DNA from: Bacteroidales bacterium
Lineage (GTDB): Bacteria > Bacteroidota > Bacteroidia > Bacteroidales > JALTDM01
DNA length: 5,826 bases
Assembly: GCA_027073875.1 (NCBI GenBank)
Contig: JALTEO010000361.1
Span: 1 to 5,826, forward strand
Direction of reading: 5' to 3'
Below the pieces are notes generated by a model. It made no database searches. It worked only from the letters and a program-made list of their open reading frames with translations, and was not told the DNA's origin. The translations under genes were made by a program, and so were the position numbers. Positions 1-5,826 of this stretch are shown piece after piece (the stretch's first letter is position 1; every line of letters starts with the position of its first letter).

Positions 1-27
1 TTCATATACTTTAACATTTAATCCCAA

Positions 28-43
28 TCCGCCGGTTGGCGGA
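28..43. repeat. Short GC-rich hairpin
   Basis: TCCGCC, loop GGTT, GGCGGA: a perfect 6-bp stem with a tetraloop in AT-rich surroundings. No T-run follows on either strand, so it is not a standard intrinsic terminator. It could be a dispersed palindromic repeat; other copies would have to be sought in the genome. Confidence 0.4.
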
Positions 44-96
44 CTACATTCAACAATTGTCAAAATGAAGATTTACTTGCCCAAATGTTTATCAAC

Positions 97-123
97 CCCA
101 ATGGGATTTTCCCAAAGGGATTT
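97..123. repeat. Two tandem copies of a 13-bp sequence (14-bp period)
   Basis: CCCAATGGGATTT (97-109) and CCCAAAGGGATTT (111-123) match at 12 of 13 bases and are separated by one T. Each copy is itself a small palindrome (CCC-NNN-GGG). Confidence 0.5.
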
Positions 124-169
124 CGTTTCACTCAACGCTTCGCTCAACAATTGTAAAATGTAAGTCAAC

Positions 170-309
170 AATCGGCAATTGTCGATCGTATATTGCTAAT
201 TGTCGATCGCATATCGTTAATTGTTCATCGTAAATCGGCAATTGTCGATCGTCTTTTCCCGATTGTCGATCGTATATCGGTAATTGTTGATCATCATTTA
301 GCGATTGTT
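170..309. repeat. Heptanucleotide tandem array, about 20 degenerate units
   Basis: From 170 to 309 the sequence divides exactly into 20 heptamers of consensus NAT(C/T)GTN. AT occupies positions 2-3 in 18 units, and 17 units read NAT(C/T)G. There is a higher-order period of 21 bp (three heptamers), clearest from 177 to 302, where each 21-bp unit begins (A/G)ATTGT and is usually followed by CGATCG (183-188, 204-209, 246-251, 267-272). No indel breaks the phase across 140 bp. It resembles the short tandemly repeated (STRR) heptamer arrays known from filamentous cyanobacteria, though that is an analogy of form only. It is not a CRISPR array, since there are no spacers. Confidence 0.85.
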
Positions 310-330
310 TTGTTTGTCATAAATTGCGAT

Positions 331-348
331 TTTTCCCGACTTCGGCGG
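331..348 (-). repeat. Inverted copy of the CCGCTGAAGTCGGAAAA motif
   Basis: TTTTCCCGACTTCGGCGG is the reverse complement of the motif at 468-484 apart from one inserted C and one A/G change. The two arms bound a segment of about 154 bp (331-484), the layout of a small terminal-inverted-repeat element. No flanking target duplication was recognised. Confidence 0.45.
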
Positions 349-407
349 CGGCAAGTTATTGTAAGATAAGAGATTATCTGATTTTTATAGACACAATAAG
401 AAAGGTT

Positions 408-423
408 TGAGAAAAAATTCTCA
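408..423. other. Weak AT-rich hairpin 3' of the hydrolase
   Basis: TGAGAA, AAAA, TTCTCA on the plus strand: a 6-bp stem with a 4-nt loop, 68 nt past the hydrolase stop on the transcribed strand. It might contribute to transcription termination, but the stem is weak and the tract after it (AACCTTTCTT on the minus strand) is only partly T-rich. Confidence 0.25.
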
Positions 424-433
424 CTTTTAAGCT

Positions 434-483
434 AAAATCAACGATCTTTCTGAAAACTACTCAAAAACCGCTGAAGTCGGAAA
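434..483. repeat. 50-bp direct repeat, copy 1 (3' flank of the hydrolase gene)
   Basis: Aligns without gaps to 5451-5500, with 43 of 50 bases identical by hand count. The most conserved part is CCGCTGAAGTCGGAAAA (468-484). On the transcribed strand it begins 7 nt after the hydrolase stop codon, so it would be part of that gene's 3' untranslated region or end signal. Confidence 0.75.
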
Positions 484-490
484 ATGCGGG

Positions 491-2776
491 CTAACTAAAT
501 GGTCTTTGATTGATAAACACATCATTTGTAACCTCACTGGGAGGAGCAGGTAAAGATTTCTTTATTTCCTCGTATTCAGTAAAAGACACAAATGGTTTGA
601 TTGGTTTTTTAGTCCTTTTCGGGAACCATTTTTCTACATTATCTTCTTTTTCCGAATGGCATATTTCCAAAACCATGAAGCTCTCCCCCGGAACATCAAA
701 AGTAAGTATCGTGCCAAACGAGAACAAGGAATTTCCATTGATGCTTAAAATATCCTTTACGCGAGGTATTCTTCGTTTTACCACAAATGGCTCATTTTTC
801 TTCGCTAGACCAATATCCTCATTCAATGGTAATTCGACAGTCAATACGTCCTTATTCGGATTAAACAAAAAAACGTATCCTCCGTCGCTTCGTATGTGTG
901 CCCAACCATCAACGCCCCCTCTTCGTGGAGGGCCATAGAGGCCAAGATAGGTATTTTGAAGGATATCCGCATTGTCGTATGCGAACTGAATCCATTCACG
1001 AAAAATGGGAATGTTTTCCTTTCTGATTTTGTTGACCATAATAAGAGCGCCACCCGACGCAATCGCTGCTACAAGCTCAACCAGACGGTCATCAAATTGA
1101 GAAAAGCTCATATGGCAGGGTAGAAAGCGCTCATTATAATTGAACCAATATTGGAGACGCATATCCTGACAGCTTGGCCATGCTAATTGATCATCAGGAC
1201 CCCACTGAGAGAGATTCCAGTGGTCCAGTGAGTCCGTTTGAAATGACGGATGATCAAAATAAAATTGATTGGGAATTCCTGAATCCTTGGTCATAAAATA
1301 TTCGTAATAATTTTCATGTGTATCAACCTCTGTCAGAGCAAAAGGTCCCCAGTGCTTTACTCCCCAGTAATGATGAAGCCATATTTCAGGGCAAGCTTCT
1401 CTAATCTTACTCATAACCCTTTTCATAGCACGATACCTTGCATAGGAACATTCGCCGGGCAGATGATCATGATTTTCAGCATAGCATGGTCCGCTGTTTA
1501 TCTGCCAAGCAGCCAATGCATCCCATCCCCACCAGAAATCATTATTTTTTTGAATCGTTGCGATTTGCAAACGCGTGTACCACTCAGCAAACTCAAAACA
1601 CGCAATACAATTAAGGGGAAATGGTTTCCATTGTGCAAAGGAATGCATTTTGGGAGTACCATCTAAATTGCGGACTTTCCAATCCTGGTGTGAATCAGGG
1701 AAAAATGCGATTTCACTGCTCACAATCAATCCTACTTCAGGGGCAGGGGTGCCTCCTCCATTGTAACAGGAAATTTTAACGCCTTTCGATTTGGCATATT
1801 CAAAAATAGGTTTCGCTTCCGGATGGATTTTCCATCCTTCCTCCGCACTTTCGGGAACGCAAAGTCCGCATGTATTATCAATTGCATGGTCAATGATAAA
1901 ATGTCGAATTCCAACATCTTTGACGTTATCAATCGCCGAGAGGTGATTGTTGATAATCTGATTGATTTCATTTTCAGAATTTGCCTTGTTTATTTTCCCC
2001 AGTAACCCCTTGCCAATGCCTTCTCCACCGACATTATCTGCCCAATCTCCATCAAAATAGCTGCCAAATCCTTTTCTCCGTTTGGGTATTCTCCATGACA
2101 ACAGATTCCGCAATGCCTGAACCTCAGCCAAATCGAGCACTCGGTCTTTAGGATTTGGAATTCCGCCATGAGAAGGCCAAAATCCATTTTCCTTCGGAAG
2201 CCACCTTCCAACTGCCTTGTGCGTTCTTTCCCGCACGGGAACAAGATAGCAATACTCAGAGACATAGCTTTCTCCTTTCCGTATTTTCAATCTCGCATCG
2301 AAAGCCATCGCCATTCCGGTTTCTATATAAGTCAGGTCGCACATCGGAATTTCACTTGTTGCAATCAGTGAACCTTTGCCGATACGTGCGATAATCGCAA
2401 AAGGACAATTTCTCATTGTCCAATAGTCGAAAATATCATCAGATCGTTCCTGTGTTGATATTTCACAAAGTCGAATTCTGCCTATCTGAAATTTTTTGCC
2501 TTGCAACTGCTCAACTTCAAGATGAAATTTTAAGAAGTCCTCTCCGGATGGAATTTCATAGTGCCAGGTTATCTTATAATTTCGAATAACGTAAAAAATT
2601 GACCAGACATCCTTGCTATGCTCAATAATATTCCCATCCGGCATTGCCTCAGCCGAATAGCTGACGTTATCCAATTCCACCATCCAATCCCATCTTCTGA
2701 AATGAATTTGCCATAAACCCGACTCAATGGATTTAACTGTCCCATCCGCGTTTCTTTTCCACGTTACTTTTTGCAT
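491..2776 (-). CDS. Putative glycoside hydrolase, clan GH-D-like (alpha-galactosidase-related), cytoplasmic
   Basis: Predicted protein of 761 residues. Its layout resembles GH36/GH27-type enzymes: an N-terminal beta-rich region (about 1-200), a central barrel-like region (about 235-610) and a C-terminal beta-domain (about 615-710) containing GGYVFLFNPN. Barrel-strand-like segments are FGSYFDGDW (about 237-245), HFIIDHAID (about 292-300) and DFWWGWDALAAW (about 413-424). D419 in WWGWD sits where clan GH-D enzymes carry the nucleophile (KWDMN-type motif), and D485 in EVDTHENYYE is a possible acid/base; both assignments are inference. Aromatic residues are abundant, as in sugar-binding clefts. 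No signal peptide is visible, so it probably acts in the cytoplasm on an imported glycoside. I chose ATG at 2776 because an AAGGA lies 8 nt upstream; the frame also opens with TTG at 2809, which lacks such support. It lies 48 nt downstream of the fused sugar transporter, probably in the same operon. The substrate is unknown, and another retaining hydrolase family, such as a GH31-like one, cannot be excluded. Confidence 0.72.
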   Translation of the reverse strand: MQKVTWKRNADGTVKSIESGLWQIHFRRWDWMVELDNVSYSAEAMPDGNIIEHSKDVWSIFYVIRNYKITWHYEIPSGEDFLKFHLEVEQLQGKKFQIGRIRLCEISTQERSDDIFDYWTMRNCPFAIIARIGKGSLIATSEIPMCDLTYIETGMAMAFDARLKIRKGESYVSEYCYLVPVRERTHKAVGRWLPKENGFWPSHGGIPNPKDRVLDLAEVQALRNLLSWRIPKRRKGFGSYFDGDWADNVGGEGIGKGLLGKINKANSENEINQIINNHLSAIDNVKDVGIRHFIIDHAIDNTCGLCVPESAEEGWKIHPEAKPIFEYAKSKGVKISCYNGGGTPAPEVGLIVSSEIAFFPDSHQDWKVRNLDGTPKMHSFAQWKPFPLNCIACFEFAEWYTRLQIATIQKNNDFWWGWDALAAWQINSGPCYAENHDHLPGECSYARYRAMKRVMSKIREACPEIWLHHYWGVKHWGPFALTEVDTHENYYEYFMTKDSGIPNQFYFDHPSFQTDSLDHWNLSQWGPDDQLAWPSCQDMRLQYWFNYNERFLPCHMSFSQFDDRLVELVAAIASGGALIMVNKIRKENIPIFREWIQFAYDNADILQNTYLGLYGPPRRGGVDGWAHIRSDGGYVFLFNPNKDVLTVELPLNEDIGLAKKNEPFVVKRRIPRVKDILSINGNSLFSFGTILTFDVPGESFMVLEICHSEKEDNVEKWFPKRTKKPIKPFVSFTEYEEIKKSLPAPPSEVTNDVFINQRPFS

Positions 2777-2784
2777 TATCACAT

Positions 2785-2789
2785 TCCTT
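2785..2789 (-). promoter_or_regulatory. Ribosome binding site of the hydrolase gene
   Basis: AAGGA on the minus strand, 8 nt before the ATG at 2776. It decides the start: the longer reading beginning with TTG at 2809 would add 11 residues and place this site inside the coding region. Confidence 0.65.
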
Positions 2790-2807
2790 ATTATATTTCC
2801 TTCCGTC

Positions 2808-2865
2808 AAAGGTTACGGGAAAATTTATCTGTCAGCCGTGCGAAATTCCATATTCCGTAACCTTT
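2808..2865 (-). promoter_or_regulatory. Intercistronic inverted repeat (possible mRNA stem-loop)
   Basis: Perfect 11-bp inverted repeat: AAAGGTTACGG at 2808-2818 and CCGTAACCTTT at 2855-2865, with 36 nt between the arms. In the minus-strand transcript the first arm lies in the last codons of the transporter gene, the loop contains its TAA stop, and the second arm lies in the gap just before the hydrolase RBS. Such a stem could protect the upstream message, attenuate readthrough or change translation coupling. No U-run follows, so it does not look like a classical intrinsic terminator. The repeat is seen in the sequence; the role is inference. Confidence 0.55.
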
Positions 2866-5275
2866 TAAGTTGAATGACAGTAAACCCGATGAGCATCAAA
2901 CCCAATACCCATGCCATTGCAGTTGCAAGACCGAATTTCAGATAAAAGAAAGCCTTATAGAAAATATGCAATCCCGCAACTTCCGTTGCTCCGTAAGGTG
3001 CATACGGTCCGCCACCAGTCATTGCCAATATGAAATTCGCACTCTGGAAAGAAGCTATCAATGCACCTATAAAATTAATCATAATAAGGGCTTTTATTGA
3101 AGGCAGCGTAATGTGCATTATTCTTTTCCATATACCTGCACCATCAATATTGGCAGCTTCGTATAGGTCGTCCGGTATGGTTTTCAGTGCAGCAAGATAA
3201 ATCAGACACCCAGGTCCCATCCCTGCCCAGATGACAGGAATCACGCAGCACACAAGTGCCCAGTGCGGATTTTGCAGCCAGTTTTCATCACTTGCTATTC
3301 CCAAAATATGCAAAATCTGATTTAACAATCCATCGGGTTGGAAAAAACTTTTCCATAAAAATATTGTTATAAGCCCTGTAATAGCTGCTGGCAGATAATA
3401 AATGGTACGAAACAGGATTTTCCCTTTAGGAACTTCCTGCAGTAAAATTGCCAGAGCAATCGGAGCGGTAAATCCAAATGCCATATATATAAGAGAATAT
3501 TTTATGGCAACCCACAATGAATAGCAGAATTCCTTATCGAACAGGACATTAGCAAAATTATCAAGTCCGACGAATTTTCCTCCGCCTGTTACCCGATAAT
3601 CCTCAAATGCCATCAACATTCCTCGCAGCAGTGGATAATACTGCCAAAGTGCAATCAGACCGACAGCTGGAATAAGACAGAGATATGCAATTTTATATTT
3701 TCGAAACTGCCAGTTGCCTTTGCTTAAAACAGAGCCATCTTCAGGCAGGGAAAACAGACGCCAAATACTCCTGAAAACGAGAAAAAACACAACGGCGATG
3801 ATGATGATTACGATGAACGCAACTTTTCTGCGAAAACTTTTAACGTCCTTTGGCAAAATGCCTATCATCTTTTCGTTAGCCTGCTTAACTCCTTTGTGCA
3901 AAATCAATTTTATCTTATGCAGGGCGAAAGTATCATCACCGCGATTTATCGCATCGATTATCTCTTTGTCGTATAAAATTTGTCCGAGAGGTTTTGTTAT
4001 CCATCGATAAACCTGCTGGCAGTTTTTACCATAGGGTTCAGGTTTGCCATCTTTAACTGCTTCAGTAAATACTCGTTGCCATTCAGCAGGAGCCATTCTT
4101 GCATACTCATAATATCCGAATTTTTTAAGCAAACTCGGCTGAACGAACATACCGTATCCATTGCGTACCATTACATCCGTCATTATTTTCTGTGCCTGCG
4201 TACTCAGATGAAAGGAAATATATTTCCATGCAGCGTCTCTGACTCGAGGGTCTTTAACTCCTGAATATATTCCCATCATAGCAGCATTGAATTCTGTTCC
4301 ACGACGCCCAGTCGGGCCGACAGGGATTGCTCCAACACCGACAAGTTCGGGGTTACCAATGGCAGCAAGATTATCGAACCGAAGAAGTCCCATGTGCATT
4401 CCTAATTTACCGCGATCCCACATACTTTTCCAATCGGTATCACAGTAGATAACACCATTCATCTGTTTCTTTATCAGCTTATCGTTATAGCGGTATTCTT
4501 TTATCCATGATTGTTTCCACAACTTGGCATAAAAAAGTGCCGCAGAGGCAGCTTCATCCGAATCGAACACACATTTCCAATTACCATTCTTATCCCGAAT
4601 AACAGCATCACCACCAGCCGACCAGAGAAACGGCATCCATCCGTAAGCAGCTTCTTCTCCTGCACCCATAAACAAACCATAAATTCCTTTTTCAGGGTTG
4701 GTCAATTTTCGTGCAAACTCCATAAGTTCAGTCCAGTTACGTGGTGCGCGGTCGGGAAGGCCTGCTTCCTGAAATAAATCCTTCCGATAGAACATAACAC
4801 GAACCAAAGGAGCTACGGGCCATGCGTATATATGCTCGTTCCCATCAGGGGGGCCCTTGCGTTTAATTACGGGCCAGAGTTTCTCGGGAATGAGTTTAAG
4901 CTCATCGGAATTTAATTTTGAAACAAATTTATCAAGGGGATATAGAAATCCTTGTTGAATGTAAGTATCCGACTGTCTGAAATTCACATACATAACATCG
5001 GGGGCAATATCAGCTGCTATCTGCATCAATGGAACAATGTCCATACTCTTGCCTCCTAATTTCAATCCCGTTGCTGATGTAACCTTTATATAAGGATACT
5101 TCTTATGGAATGCCTCCAGTCTTGCTCGTGCAATTTTGCTCTGAATAGTGGCTGATGAGAGGCTACTGGGCGATCCGTAAACCGAGATCGTTACTGATTT
5201 TGGTTGATTTGCCAATAGGAGTAAGCTATTAGAGGTCAACATAATCCCGCAAATGAGTAAAATTGATTTACGCAT
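2825..5275 (-). CDS. Fused ABC sugar transporter: solute-binding domain plus MalF-type permease
   Basis: Predicted 816-residue membrane protein that joins two parts usually encoded separately. Residues 1-21 (MRK, then a hydrophobic stretch to LLLLA) look like a signal peptide or membrane anchor. About 27-475 resembles a family 1 extracellular solute-binding protein: ISVYGSP start, APDVMYVN, QQGFLYPLDKF, YAWPVAPLVRVMFYRKDLFQEAGL and a WKYISFHLS segment near the end. A first membrane helix (about 485-501) would bring the chain into the cytoplasm, followed by a short linker and six helices (about 528-550, 585-612, 621-641, 672-695, 728-750, 779-801). The cytoplasmic loop has a canonical EAA motif: EAA at 706-708, G712, I722, LP at 724-725, the contact site for the ATPase. 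TGGGP at 753-757 is typical of sugar permeases. ATG at 5275 was chosen because it places the signal sequence at the N-terminus. The SD is weak (GAGCGAG close by), and an in-frame GTG at 5374 would add 33 charged residues. The hydrolase follows after 48 nt. The MalG-type permease and ATPase must be encoded elsewhere. The transported sugar is not known. Confidence 0.9.
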   Translation of the reverse strand: MRKSILLICGIMLTSNSLLLLANQPKSVTISVYGSPSSLSSATIQSKIARARLEAFHKKYPYIKVTSATGLKLGGKSMDIVPLMQIAADIAPDVMYVNFRQSDTYIQQGFLYPLDKFVSKLNSDELKLIPEKLWPVIKRKGPPDGNEHIYAWPVAPLVRVMFYRKDLFQEAGLPDRAPRNWTELMEFARKLTNPEKGIYGLFMGAGEEAAYGWMPFLWSAGGDAVIRDKNGNWKCVFDSDEAASAALFYAKLWKQSWIKEYRYNDKLIKKQMNGVIYCDTDWKSMWDRGKLGMHMGLLRFDNLAAIGNPELVGVGAIPVGPTGRRGTEFNAAMMGIYSGVKDPRVRDAAWKYISFHLSTQAQKIMTDVMVRNGYGMFVQPSLLKKFGYYEYARMAPAEWQRVFTEAVKDGKPEPYGKNCQQVYRWITKPLGQILYDKEIIDAINRGDDTFALHKIKLILHKGVKQANEKMIGILPKDVKSFRRKVAFIVIIIIAVVFFLVFRSIWRLFSLPEDGSVLSKGNWQFRKYKIAYLCLIPAVGLIALWQYYPLLRGMLMAFEDYRVTGGGKFVGLDNFANVLFDKEFCYSLWVAIKYSLIYMAFGFTAPIALAILLQEVPKGKILFRTIYYLPAAITGLITIFLWKSFFQPDGLLNQILHILGIASDENWLQNPHWALVCCVIPVIWAGMGPGCLIYLAALKTIPDDLYEAANIDGAGIWKRIMHITLPSIKALIMINFIGALIASFQSANFILAMTGGGPYAPYGATEVAGLHIFYKAFFYLKFGLATAMAWVLGLMLIGFTVIQLKRLRNMEFRTADR

Positions 5276-5450
5276 GTTCTCGCTCAGTGTGAAAGATACA
5301 AACTTATCATCTGAAAAACTTTCATCATTTCGACCTTTTGCCTTGGCTGTTCGTGTTTTACGGCATCTTATCACAATACATTTTAGGATTATTACCCATT
5401 TTTTTGTTACTTACCCTTGCAGCGTCAAGCACCTTCATTATCTCGATTAC

Positions 5451-5500
5451 AGAATCAACTATTTTTCCGAAAAATCCTCAAAACCCGCTGAAGTCGGAAA
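5451..5500. repeat. 50-bp direct repeat, copy 2 (3' flank of the partial gene)
   Basis: Same orientation as copy 1 at 434-483, with 7 mismatches and no gaps. On the transcribed strand it starts 52 nt after the stop of the partial gene and ends 175 nt before the transporter start. With copy 1 it brackets the transporter-hydrolase module. It could be a dispersed intergenic repeat, a shared 3' end element or the footprint of a recombination event. Confidence 0.75.
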
Positions 5501-5502
5501 AA
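5462..5502. repeat. Inverted repeat inside repeat copy 2
   Basis: TTTTTCCGA (5462-5470) and TCGGAAAAA (5494-5502) are perfect 9-bp complements separated by 23 nt. In copy 1 the corresponding arms (445-453 and 477-485) pair only imperfectly. This could fold in RNA downstream of the partial gene. There is no T-run after the stem on the transcribed strand, so a termination role is uncertain. Confidence 0.45.
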
Positions 5503-5552
5503 ACAGCTAAAACCGAGGCATTACGAATTCAGGAAACAGACTCATCAAGCGT

Positions 5553-5826
5553 TTATTTTGTTTTTCCCATTATCATCCACAATTCCGTCCATCTGCCCGG
5601 TTTACCTGCCTGGGTACACATCCATCCGAACAAGATTTTTTTCCCTTTGAAAATCGGCTTGAGATTGATCATCAGATCACCCGGGTTGTGCAAAATTTTC
5701 TCCATTGGTGGTGCTTCACCATAGGCGATGTAACGTGCAGCTTGACCCGACGGTCGACAATAAAACCCTCGCGCCGAATGCATCCCCACATATCCCCTCG
5801 GAGAAGACACTTCCCATCGTTCCGCA
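5553..5826 (-). CDS. C-terminal end of an unrecognised protein (truncated by the window edge)
   Basis: The minus-strand frame is open from the window edge for 90 codons to a TAA at 5553-5555, so this is probably the 3' end of a gene whose start lies beyond the window. The sequence has the composition of a real globular protein, with segments such as RYIAYGEAPP, KPIFKGKKILFGW and PGRWTELWMI, and no hydrophobic or low-complexity run. I do not recognise the family. GTG and ATG codons occur inside (GTG at 5810), so a short complete gene cannot be excluded. It has the same orientation as the transporter gene and lies 277 nt upstream of it, too far for tight coupling. Its 3' flank carries one copy of the 50-bp repeat. 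Confidence 0.55.
   Translation of the reverse strand, partial: AERWEVSSPRGYVGMHSARGFYCRPSGQAARYIAYGEAPPMEKILHNPGDLMINLKPIFKGKKILFGWMCTQAGKPGRWTELWMIMGKTK

Larger units (their letters stand above)
1..490. other. Repeat-rich intergenic region without a convincing gene
   Basis: No reading frame here has both a start with a ribosome binding site and a protein-like composition. One plus-strand frame is open from base 2 to a TAA at 158-160 (53 codons) and could in principle be the tail of a gene to the left, but its translation looks random. The region holds a GC-rich hairpin, a short duplication, the direct pair TCAACAATTGT (50-60 and 144-154), the heptamer array and inverted arms of the motif that also occurs upstream of the transporter. 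Confidence 0.6.
5276..5552. other. Gap between the partial gene and the transporter gene
   Basis: 277 nt that should hold the 3' end signal of the upstream gene and any promoter of the transporter operon. Apart from the 50-bp repeat and its inverted repeat, I see no convincing -35/-10 pair. TTGACG occurs on the minus strand but has no TATAAT-like box at 16-18 nt. The minus-strand frame of the transporter stays open as far as the GTG at 5374, but that stretch is charged and does not look like a signal peptide. Confidence 0.5.

Noticed and set aside
2..160. Plus-strand frame open from the left edge, possible gene tail
   Set aside because: The 53 codons cross two short repeats and the GC hairpin, and the translation has no protein-like pattern. 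It cannot be excluded without the sequence to the left.
170..309. CRISPR array
   Set aside because: The repeat units are contiguous heptamers with no unique spacers, and no cas gene is present.
510..938. Plus-strand open frame of 142 codons
   Set aside because: It lies wholly antisense to the hydrolase gene and shows no recognisable protein features.
5276..5374. N-terminal extension of the transporter from GTG at 5374
   Set aside because: It would put 33 mostly charged residues before a clear signal sequence, so the ATG at 5275 is the better start.
5386..5440. Sigma-70 promoter for the transporter operon (TTGACG with downstream TAATAA on the minus strand)
   Set aside because: The two boxes are about 26 nt apart, far from the usual 16-18, and no alternative pair was convincing.
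5462..5502. Rho-independent terminator of the partial gene
   Set aside because: The stem is AT-rich with a 23-nt loop and has no T-run on the transcribed side, so I list it only as an inverted repeat.
5338..5724. Plus-strand open frame of 128 codons beginning with a hydrophobic stretch
   Set aside because: It begins with TTG, lacks a ribosome binding site, crosses the 50-bp repeat and runs antisense to both the transporter start and the partial gene. The second half looks like random translation.

Overview
The window holds three genes, all on the minus strand and transcribed right to left. They are the 3' end of an unrecognised gene at the right edge (5553-5826), a fused ABC sugar-transport protein that combines a solute-binding domain with a MalF-type permease (2825-5275), and a large glycoside hydrolase-like protein (491-2776). 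The last two lie 48 nt apart and probably form one transcript for carbohydrate uptake and intracellular breakdown. The fusion protein would capture a sugar outside the membrane and form half of the channel. The hydrolase has no visible signal peptide and would cleave the imported glycoside in the cytoplasm. The second permease (MalG-type) and the ATPase that such a transporter needs are not in the window.

The DNA is AT-rich by eye. No ribosomal RNA, tRNA or marker gene allows a firm placement. Fused binding-protein/permease polypeptides together with unusual clan GH-D-like hydrolases suggest an uncultured, polysaccharide-degrading bacterium, perhaps of the Planctomycetes-Verrucomicrobia-Lentisphaerae group or a similar lineage. 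This is a weak inference.

Region by region: 1-490 has no convincing gene and is full of repeats. It contains a GC-rich hairpin (28-43), a 14-bp-period duplication (97-123), an array of 20 degenerate heptanucleotides (170-309) and two oppositely oriented arms of a motif around CCGCTGAAGTCGGAAAA (331-348 and 468-484). The hydrolase follows at 491-2776. The junction at 2777-2824 is spanned by a perfect 11-bp inverted repeat (2808-2818 with 2855-2865) that encloses the stop codon of the transport gene. The fused transport gene is at 2825-5275. The gap at 5276-5552 carries a second copy (5451-5500) of a 50-bp sequence also found at 434-483, with 43 of 50 bases identical by my alignment. Each copy lies just 3' of a minus-strand stop codon, so the pair flanks the two-gene module. 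The right edge is the partial gene.

No CRISPR array, transposase, RNA gene or convincing sigma-70 promoter was seen. The most notable items are the transporter fusion without its MalG partner, the paired 3'-flanking repeats, the intercistronic inverted repeat and the heptamer array.
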